Source: Bacteroidota bacterium
Lineage (GTDB): Bacteria > Bacteroidota > Rhodothermia > Rhodothermales > Rubricoccaceae
DNA length: 10,274 nucleotides
Reading direction: 5' to 3'
NCBI GenBank assembly: GCA_022564455.1
Contig: JADFLK010000041.1
Coordinates: 1 to 10,274 of the forward strand
Shown: in pieces, positions 5,604-10,274 of the stretch
How the letters are laid out: each line of letters begins with the position of its first letter
Position numbering within the stretch: position 1 is the first letter of the stretch
The notes under the pieces: model-generated
Told to the model about the DNA's origin: nothing
Databases searched by the model: none
The model's input: only the letters and a program-made list of their open reading frames with translations
Made by a program: the position numbers and the translations under genes

Positions 5604-6833
5604 TCATCGCCCAACGGATTCGTAAAACCGGTCCAGTGAACGGTCAAGTTCGACGAGGTGCTTGGGATCGACGGTACGCGAGCGGCGCAGCCGTCGGAAG
5701 CGCGCAAAAAGACGGGCGATGTGTTCGGTGGAAAGGCCCGTACGTGCAACTACGCGGCGTTCGGTCTCTTCCGAGAGGTCGACTTCCGTGAGCCCCAGCC
5801 TCGTCCGGATGCGGTCGAAGAAGTAGCGGAGCTTCCGATCCACGAGCGCCGAATGATCGGCGTCCTGGAAGTACAATCGCCCGACAGTTCGCACAAAATC
5901 GAGCGTGGCATTGACGGGCGCGGCCACAACGGGCACGGCGCGTTGCCATCGGCGGCCTCGAAAAACAATGAACAGCAACACGCCGAGAAGCATCAGCCGA
6001 AGCGCCCACTTCAACGGTGGTTCGCGAAGAATGTAGCGCAGCGGCGTCTGCGCCTGATTGGCAAATGGTTTGTAGTAGGTGTCCCAAAAAACCGGCTGCG
6101 ACGGGAGATAACCCAACACGCCAGCCACGTACTCAGTCCCACTGCCATCCCCCGTGAACGCGGCATTCCCGAATGCGTAGGGCGTGGAGGAAATTAGAAA
6201 CATCCCCTCCCCTGCCTCAACCAGAACCAGTGTGGGTTCGCCCGATAAACTTGTACCGATCACTGTTGTCCGCGCGGTATCGAGCCCCGCCATCACCCAG
6301 TTGCCAACCTCGTAGGAGAATGCATAGCCCTCGTCCTTAGCCAGCACCGGAGCAACAAGGTGCAACGTGCTATCGCCTTGCCCCAGGAAGCCGCGGTAGC
6401 GATAATCGAGACCGCGAGCAAACGCATTCGCAGAATCAGCGGGAATACCCAGCGTGTCCGCCAGCGCACCCGTGATGCTCTGCGCTGCGATGAACACGGT
6501 GTTGCCCCGCTCGGCGTATTCGTACAACCGCAGGGTTTCCGCCTCGTCCGGGCTAAAATCGTTGGTGAGGAACAGGTACGTCGTGCCTTCAAGCGATTCG
6601 TCCCCGAGGTGGATGAACGGCGGATCGAGGATGGGCGTGAGTTTAGCCTCCTCGCCATTCGCATCCGCCAGCAACTGGGGAAGAAGTTCGGCGAAAATCT
6701 CGGCCCCCAGTGCATTGTCGGAATCTCGGCGGAGGTCTGGCCGCCAGTCCACCGACCGTGGCTGCAGAGAGAGCAGAATCACAAAGACCACGGCCAGTAT
6801 GCCGATGATGATGAGGGGCAGTTTTGCTTTCAT
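5604..6833 (-). CDS. DUF4350 domain-containing membrane protein
   Basis: A 409-residue protein with one N-terminal membrane segment (about 4-22). A large extracytoplasmic domain (about 25-270) follows, including the DUF4350-like part: SVDWRPDLRRDSDNALGAEIF, then the YLFLTNDFSPDE and GNTVFIAA stretches, and EAGEGMFLISSTPYAFGN. A second membrane segment lies at about 276-292 (basic flank RGRRWQR). The C-terminal domain of about 110 residues is helical, charged and cytoplasmic. The cytoplasmic tail could contact the MoxR ATPase encoded next. The start ATG overlaps the stop of the upstream DUF4129 gene in ATGA, implying translational coupling. DUF4350 proteins recur in MoxR/DUF58 clusters and have a glutamine-amidotransferase-like fold without known catalysis. 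I see no catalytic motif here. Confidence 0.88.
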   Translation of the reverse strand: MKAKLPLIIIGILAVVFVILLSLQPRSVDWRPDLRRDSDNALGAEIFAELLPQLLADANGEEAKLTPILDPPFIHLGDESLEGTTYLFLTNDFSPDEAETLRLYEYAERGNTVFIAAQSITGALADTLGIPADSANAFARGLDYRYRGFLGQGDSTLHLVAPVLAKDEGYAFSYEVGNWVMAGLDTARTTVIGTSLSGEPTLVLVEAGEGMFLISSTPYAFGNAAFTGDGSGTEYVAGVLGYLPSQPVFWDTYYKPFANQAQTPLRYILREPPLKWALRLMLLGVLLFIVFRGRRWQRAVPVVAAPVNATLDFVRTVGRLYFQDADHSALVDRKLRYFFDRIRTRLGLTEVDLSEETERRVVARTGLSTEHIARLFARFRRLRRSRTVDPKHLVELDRSLDRFYESVGR

Positions 6834-7723
6834 CGATGTGCCTCCCGAAGGGCCTCAGAAAACAGATCGAAGCGAGCGCGCACGCGAGAGAAACGTTGCT
6901 CGTCCACGGGGAACTCTCCGTACCAGATCCACTCAAACAGGCGCGTGATGTCTGCAAACGGCGCGTTCAGGTTTGGGCGATCTGCGCTCCGCACTTCGGC
7001 GAGGTAGTCGAGGTTGGTCTTGTGCTTGTCCCAGTTGATGAGCCCTTGCTCGGTGAGGGTCTGCAACGCCTGCAGGTACTGGTAGCGAGCGGCATCGCGG
7101 TAGCGACGGCCGTGCAGGGCGGCTTCCAGCAACGCATCCAGATCGACGGATTCGATGTCTTCCGTGTCGAGTAGCTCAAGGCCGGCAATCTCCACTTCCT
7201 CGTCCTTCTTGCGAAAGAACCAGCCAGAATCGGCCCGCAGGGCCTTTGAGATCACAAAAGCGAGCGCCGCGACGCCAGCCAGCATCCAGAACCACGACCA
7301 AAACTGCTCGGTCGTGTTCTCGCGCAGTGGGTGGAAGAGAACGTCATCCAGCCATTGCCAGAACAAAGAAAAAAGTGTTGGCCCACCTGTTTCTACACGG
7401 TCGTACTGATAGTTGGGGTTATTCCGAAAGCCTTCGAGCTCCCGCTCGGGAATCACCCTGGCAACCACGGCGCTCGTGTCGTAATGAGCAGCATAGGTAT
7501 CATCGTACGCAAAGGTATCGTACGTCAACGATTGGCCTGCGTCATCCACGCCGTAGATATCGGCCTCAACTGCCACACCCAACGAATCCACAACGCCCAG
7601 CTTTTCCTTCTCCGTCTCCGGAATGGGCGGAACCGAGACCTTATCGCCGTCCTGCGCACGTACGGTGCTTCCCAGCAAACAGAGCCCGGCCAGTATGCCT
7701 ATTCGAAGCAACCGTCTTCTCAC
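6830..7723 (-). CDS. DUF4129-type membrane protein with signal peptide
   Basis: A 297-residue protein with a GTG start (7721-7723). A cleavable signal peptide is likely (residues 1-23, VRA before QDG). An acidic, tyrosine-rich extracytoplasmic segment (about 24-130) follows, then a single membrane span (about 141-163) and a basic stop-transfer region (RKK, about 171-173). The cytoplasmic C-terminal domain (about 195-297) has the DUF4129 character: repeated hydrophobic helices with YQYLQAL and the ending RLFEWIWYGEFPVDEQRF. The GTGA overlap with the preceding gene and ATGA overlap with DUF4350 place it tightly inside the operon. DUF4129 domains also occur at the C-terminus of transglutaminase-like membrane proteins in MoxR clusters; no transglutaminase domain is present here. 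The function is unknown, with a supporting role in a membrane complex inferred from context. Confidence 0.85.
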   Translation of the reverse strand: MRRRLLRIGILAGLCLLGSTVRAQDGDKVSVPPIPETEKEKLGVVDSLGVAVEADIYGVDDAGQSLTYDTFAYDDTYAAHYDTSAVVARVIPERELEGFRNNPNYQYDRVETGGPTLFSLFWQWLDDVLFHPLRENTTEQFWSWFWMLAGVAALAFVISKALRADSGWFFRKKDEEVEIAGLELLDTEDIESVDLDALLEAALHGRRYRDAARYQYLQALQTLTEQGLINWDKHKTNLDYLAEVRSADRPNLNAPFADITRLFEWIWYGEFPVDEQRFSRVRARFDLFSEALREAHR

Positions 7724-8817
7724 GAGCCCTCACCCTCATCGAATCCTCCGCCCCGGAAACCGCCATCCCGGAAACTATCGTCGCGCGATTCGGTATCGGC
7801 CTCTGGCGAAGGCGGGGACGAAGACGAGTGGCGCAGCCCCAGATCATCGGGTTCTCCGACCACGGCCGGCGCCGAATCAATCAAGTCGATATCCGCAAAC
7901 AACCCGGTTCCCTCCTTCCGTTCGATCAGGTTGAAGTAGAGGAAGGCACCGGCGACGAGGGGGATCGTGTAGCCGAAGTACGTGAGGGTGCTGAGTAAAG
8001 AACCGATTGCGAGCAGAACCCTACTTCCACCTCCGGGATCGTCGCCCGACAGCGAGCCCATCGCAGAGCCAAAGCCTACCATAGCGCCAGGAATCGAGAG
8101 CAAGGTGGCGATGGCCATAAAGGCGATCATCGCAATCGCCATCGTCCCGAAAGACATCCGCCACTGCCCTTTTACCAGTTCGTACGGCCGTTTGAGAGCC
8201 CCGATCGCAGAGTCCACGTCCAACACACGCGAGACGGTAGCCATTGAGAGCGACGGGAAGAGGTACACCAATGCCGCCAGCCACGCAAGCACACCGAGGC
8301 ACGGGACAATCCACACGACCACACTCAGGACTACAAACAACCCCATGAGCAAGAAAAGGACGATAATCGGCACAATCATGTAGCTGGCCTCTGCCCACAA
8401 ATGGCTGGGCGTAATCTCGCCCGCGTGGCCTTCGCGATAGAGGCTTACGTAACTGAGCACGACCGCGGAGACGAGGATCTGCACAATCACCAACAATAAA
8501 ATGTAGCCGAAATACGCAGGCGTAAACATTGAACTGTAAATCTCGAACGGGTTGTCCTCGATATTCGTAATGTCGAACATGGAGGACTGCATCTGGCTCT
8601 GCACAAAGAACGACAGCACGGCGGCCAGAAGCGCTATCGGCCCCACGATGTAGAGCATCCCGATCGCGATCTCACGCAGGTTGTCGCGCAAGAACCGAAA
8701 GGTGACATTGATGATGTCGCCCACATCGCGCTCGCGGCGAAAGCGGATGTCACCCAGGTCGTCGGACAATGCGGGACCGCTGAGAAGGCTACTTTGACCG
8801 GCGAGATCGTCAATCAT
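7720..8817 (-). CDS. Uncharacterised multi-pass membrane protein of the MoxR operon
   Basis: A 365-residue integral membrane protein; I cannot name its family with confidence. About six hydrophobic segments lie at roughly 51-73, 102-124, 146-166, 167-190, 223-250 and 266-297. A cytoplasmic-looking N-terminus (FRRERDVGDIINVTFRFLRDN, 26-46) precedes them. An amphipathic loop with AIGALKRPYELVKGQWR (204-220) recalls the repeated motif of membrane proteins of the glycerophosphodiesterase-membrane-domain type. The last 65 residues form a disordered-looking tail: a serine/proline run, then alternating acidic and glycine-phenylalanine units (FRDGGFRGGGFDEGEGS). The start overlaps the SpoIIM stop (ATGA) and its stop overlaps the DUF4129 start (GTGA). 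Such coupling suggests it is a stoichiometric part of the complex. Confidence 0.85.
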   Translation of the reverse strand: MIDDLAGQSSLLSGPALSDDLGDIRFRRERDVGDIINVTFRFLRDNLREIAIGMLYIVGPIALLAAVLSFFVQSQMQSSMFDITNIEDNPFEIYSSMFTPAYFGYILLLVIVQILVSAVVLSYVSLYREGHAGEITPSHLWAEASYMIVPIIVLFLLMGLFVVLSVVVWIVPCLGVLAWLAALVYLFPSLSMATVSRVLDVDSAIGALKRPYELVKGQWRMSFGTMAIAMIAFMAIATLLSIPGAMVGFGSAMGSLSGDDPGGGSRVLLAIGSLLSTLTYFGYTIPLVAGAFLYFNLIERKEGTGLFADIDLIDSAPAVVGEPDDLGLRHSSSSPPSPEADTESRDDSFRDGGFRGGGFDEGEGS

Positions 8818-9842
8818 ATGGGTGAGGGCACAGCTTCGGGCAAGGTGACACTCGAGGTCGGCACGGCATCACGAAGGTGGATGGCTCGTGGCAGCCACAC
8901 GAAGTACCACAGGATGAATGCAAGCGACCCTAAAATAATCAGCACGCTCAGGACTACGGGCATCTCGGTGTAGCGGGTGACGAAGCCCTCAAGTAGCGCC
9001 GCCGTTATGAAAATGGGAATGAGCCCGATGACGATTTTTAGCCCACGAATAGCTCCCCGGCGGAAGGACACGAGACGGGGGTACGTCCCTGGAAAGAGAA
9101 GCGAGTTGCCCATCGCCAACCCGGCGCCACCCGCGATGATGATGGCCGAGATCTCCAGAGTGCCGTGAATCCAGATGGTCCGTACGGACTCCCAGAACAC
9201 GCCCTGCTCGAAGAAGAAGTACTGGAAGGAACCCACCATGACGCCGTTGCTGAACAGGTGGTAGGCCGAGCCAAACGAGAACGCAGGAAGCACCAGGCCC
9301 GGATACCGAAACAGTCCGATAAACGTCAGGAACGACACCATGATGTTGTTCAGGGCGATCATCGAGAACATGTCCACCTGGTACATCTCTTTATAAACGC
9401 GCATCGGGTCGCCGTCCTCAATGTTCACCAGCGTCATGTTGACGTAGCCGTCGCCGAGAATGAGGCGCACGAAGAAGTCGTCCGACGCCGCCGAGATGGC
9501 CCCGATGGCCACCGAGATGACGAAAGTGGCAAACGCCCAGAAGAGCGCCCGGCGCTCGGCGTAGACGGTGCGGGGAATTTCTTCCGTCCAGAACCTCAGC
9601 AGTCTCCCGCGCTCCTCGCGGCGGTTGCGGTAGATCTTATGGTGGACCTCACCCGCCAGCCCGTTGAGGTACGCGGCAGTCGCCGAGCCGGGGTAGAACG
9701 TTCGCGCGTAGGCAAGATCGTCAGTGGCGCGCACGTAGCCCTCGGCCATCTCGTCCGGGTTCACGCCCTCGTCGGCGTCGAGGCGCTTCTCGAACGCCTC
9801 CCAGTCGTCGGCGTGGCGGCGGACAAAGACGGCTTCGCGCAT
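8814..9842 (-). CDS. SpoIIM-like (stage II sporulation protein M, DUF95) membrane protein
   Basis: A 342-residue membrane protein. The family is named after Bacillus SpoIIM, a part of the peptidoglycan-degrading engulfment machine, but it is widespread in non-sporulating bacteria next to RDD and MoxR genes, where its role is unknown. A soluble helical N-terminus (about 1-95) is followed by hydrophobic segments near 99-119, 157-177, 183-205, 228-248, 267-287 and 296-316. The signature H-G-x-x-E (H226, G227, E230) lies in IWIHGTLEISAIIIAGGAG, with the following glycine-rich span. The start at 9842 (MREAVFVRRH) is chosen because the alternative ATG at 9926 would make the protein begin by translating the GAAGCCC repeat tract (PEARSPKPEARSP), a non-protein-like sequence. 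It is the first gene of the operon and diverges from the RDD gene. Confidence 0.92.
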   Translation of the reverse strand: MREAVFVRRHADDWEAFEKRLDADEGVNPDEMAEGYVRATDDLAYARTFYPGSATAAYLNGLAGEVHHKIYRNRREERGRLLRFWTEEIPRTVYAERRALFWAFATFVISVAIGAISAASDDFFVRLILGDGYVNMTLVNIEDGDPMRVYKEMYQVDMFSMIALNNIMVSFLTFIGLFRYPGLVLPAFSFGSAYHLFSNGVMVGSFQYFFFEQGVFWESVRTIWIHGTLEISAIIIAGGAGLAMGNSLLFPGTYPRLVSFRRGAIRGLKIVIGLIPIFITAALLEGFVTRYTEMPVVLSVLIILGSLAFILWYFVWLPRAIHLRDAVPTSSVTLPEAVPSPI

Positions 9843-9846
9843 GGGT

Positions 9847-9891
9847 GGGCTTCGGGCTTCGGGCTTCGGGCTTCGGGCTTCGGGCTTCGGG
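9847..9891 (-). repeat. Heptamer tandem repeat, six GAAGCCC units
   Basis: On the plus strand GGGCTTC is repeated perfectly six times and followed by GGG; on the coding strand of the operon this is GAAGCCC. The array stops four bases before the ATG of the SpoIIM gene. It therefore occupies the position where a ribosome-binding site and leader would be. If translated from an upstream ATG it yields the PEARSPK peptide pattern, which I treat as an artefact. All copies are identical, suggesting recent or ongoing slippage. Confidence 0.95.
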
Positions 9892-9942
9892 AGTGAAAAT
9901 ACGAGTACAGAACACCCTCGCGTCATCCACGATTGTAGCTTC

Positions 9943-9976
9943 GCGGAAGACGCGCCGCCGGGCCGTCTCTACATCG
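9943..9976. repeat. Imperfect hairpin repeat, copy 1
   Basis: This unit contains GGCCGTCTCTACAT (9961-9974), preceded by CGCGCCGCCG. It matches copy 2, exactly 50 bases further on, at about 21 of 24 bases in the core (9951-9974). Its arms AGACG and CGTCT (9948-9952 and 9964-9968) are complementary, and two further C-G pairs inside allow an imperfect stem. The form is like a REP-type intergenic element. Confidence 0.65.
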
Positions 9977-9992
9977 GTCACCGTCTGTCATG

Positions 9993-10026
9993 CCGGGAGA
10001 CACGCCGCTAGGCCGTCTCTACATTT
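9993..10026. repeat. Imperfect hairpin repeat, copy 2
   Basis: The second copy has core 10001-10024, ending in the same GGCCGTCTCTACAT. The arms GAGAC (9998-10002) and GTCTC (10015-10019) are complementary. Differences from copy 1 lie at both ends of the stem and partly restore pairing (GAGAC/GTCTC here, AGACG/CGTCT there). It ends about 18 bases before the RDD start codon. Confidence 0.65.
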
Positions 10027-10041
10027 TCCTTTTTCCTTTCC

Positions 10042-10274
10042 TTGGATCCACTCCGCGTCCAGACCGCCCAGAACGTAGACCTCGCCTTTGCGACGGCGGG
10101 CCTCGGCTACCGCATCCTGGCGTGGCTCATCGACGTCCTGATCGTAACGGCGTACGGGTATTTTATCATTCAGATCATGGGCCAACTGAACGTCGGCGGC
10201 GACGGCGCGACGACTGTGTTCATCATCCTGTTTCTGCCGATTCTCCTCTACCACCTTCTCTGGGAGGTGTTTTT
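10042..10274 (+). CDS. RDD family membrane protein, 3' end outside the window
   Basis: The first 77 codons of an RDD-family protein, with a TTG start (10042-10044) read as methionine: (M)DPLRVQTAQNVDLAF. The frame has a stop at 10009-10011 and no ATG between it and the TTG. The N-terminus fits the family pattern in which QTAQNV is followed by AGLGYRILAWLIDVLIV, carrying the arginine (R) and aspartate (D) of the first membrane segment that give the family its name. The first span covers about residues 24-46, and a second begins near 58 (TTVFIILFLPILLYHLLWEVF). RDD proteins are small multi-pass membrane proteins, some linked to ion transport, mostly unassigned. The gene diverges from the SpoIIM operon, an arrangement often seen for these two families. 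Callers that accept only ATG would miss this start. Confidence 0.85.
   Translation, partial: MDPLRVQTAQNVDLAFATAGLGYRILAWLIDVLIVTAYGYFIIQIMGQLNVGGDGATTVFIILFLPILLYHLLWEVF

Larger units (their letters stand above)
9843..10041. promoter_or_regulatory. Divergent control region between SpoIIM operon and RDD gene
   Basis: This 199-base gap must contain the promoter of the minus-strand operon and of the plus-strand RDD gene. It holds a 45-base heptamer repeat tract next to the operon start and two copies of a hairpin-like repeat nearer the RDD gene. Between them on the minus strand the AT-richer segment around 9893-9910 (TACTCGTATTTTCAC) is the best place for a -10/-7 element, which would put the repeat tract in the 5' leader. 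Near the RDD start the plus strand carries a T/C-rich run (10024-10043). No Shine-Dalgarno sequence is seen. Confidence 0.5.

Noticed and set aside
5564..5749. N-terminal extension of MoxR from the ATG at 5749
   Set aside because: It would overlap the DUF4350 gene by about 145 bases and adds unstructured, non-family sequence.
7246..7998. Plus-strand ORF of 250 codons
   Set aside because: It lies antisense to two coupled operon genes, with arginine-rich low-information sequence.
9847..9891. CRISPR-like array
   Set aside because: Units are 7 bases with no spacers; it is a simple tandem repeat.
9165..9896. Plus-strand ORF of 243 codons ending in repeated GFGLRAS
   Set aside because: It lies antisense to SpoIIM, and its end is a translation of the heptamer repeat.
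9843..9926. N-terminal extension of the SpoIIM protein from the ATG at 9926
   Set aside because: The extension is mostly repeat-encoded PEARSPK sequence, while the ATG at 9842 fits the start of the folded part.

Overview
The window reads as chromosomal DNA of a moderately GC-rich Gram-negative bacterium, most likely of the Rhodothermota/Bacteroidota side (a Salinibacter- or Rhodothermales-like lineage). This is inferred from three things: Shine-Dalgarno sequences are nearly absent before clear starts; a RDD / SpoIIM / DUF4129 / DUF4350 / MoxR / DUF58 gene block is present; and short tandem repeats (a GAAGCCC heptamer and a CTCTCANN octamer) fill intergenic gaps. No rRNA, tRNA, CRISPR array, prophage or complete insertion sequence was recognised.

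Left part (1-2856). Positions 1-455 hold no convincing complete gene but an unusual density of short inverted repeats. They end in a possible minus-strand terminator at 295-326. A minus-strand unit follows: a gamma-class carbonic-anhydrase-like hexapeptide protein (709-1263) and, downstream of it, a small single-span membrane protein (456-623). Diverging from these on the plus strand are a small polyhydroxyalkanoate-granule-associated protein with a GTG start (1357-1641) and an EcsC-family protein (1712-2344). The EcsC gene meets a minus-strand putative lipoprotein gene (2341-2856) tail to tail, the two stop codons sharing one CTAG.

Right part (3091-10274). Six minus-strand genes form one evident operon, in transcription order: SpoIIM-like membrane protein, uncharacterised multi-pass membrane protein, DUF4129-type protein, DUF4350 protein, MoxR-type AAA+ ATPase, DUF58 protein. 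The first four are joined by 4-base ATGA/GTGA overlaps; gaps of 40 and 82 bases separate the last two. An RDD-family membrane protein with a TTG start diverges from the operon and runs off the right end. The block resembles the widespread MoxR-DUF58 gene clusters, in which the ATPase is thought to act as a chaperone or remodelling factor for partner proteins, many with von Willebrand A-like folds, at the membrane. Its cellular role is not known for this lineage.

I see no clearly new defence or mobile system. The points most worth a second look are a heptamer repeat tract four bases upstream of the operon's first start codon, a pair of hairpin-like repeats in the same divergent control region, an octamer repeat shared by two unrelated intergenic gaps, the hairpin-rich left end, and the uncharacterised membrane protein embedded by translational coupling in the MoxR operon.
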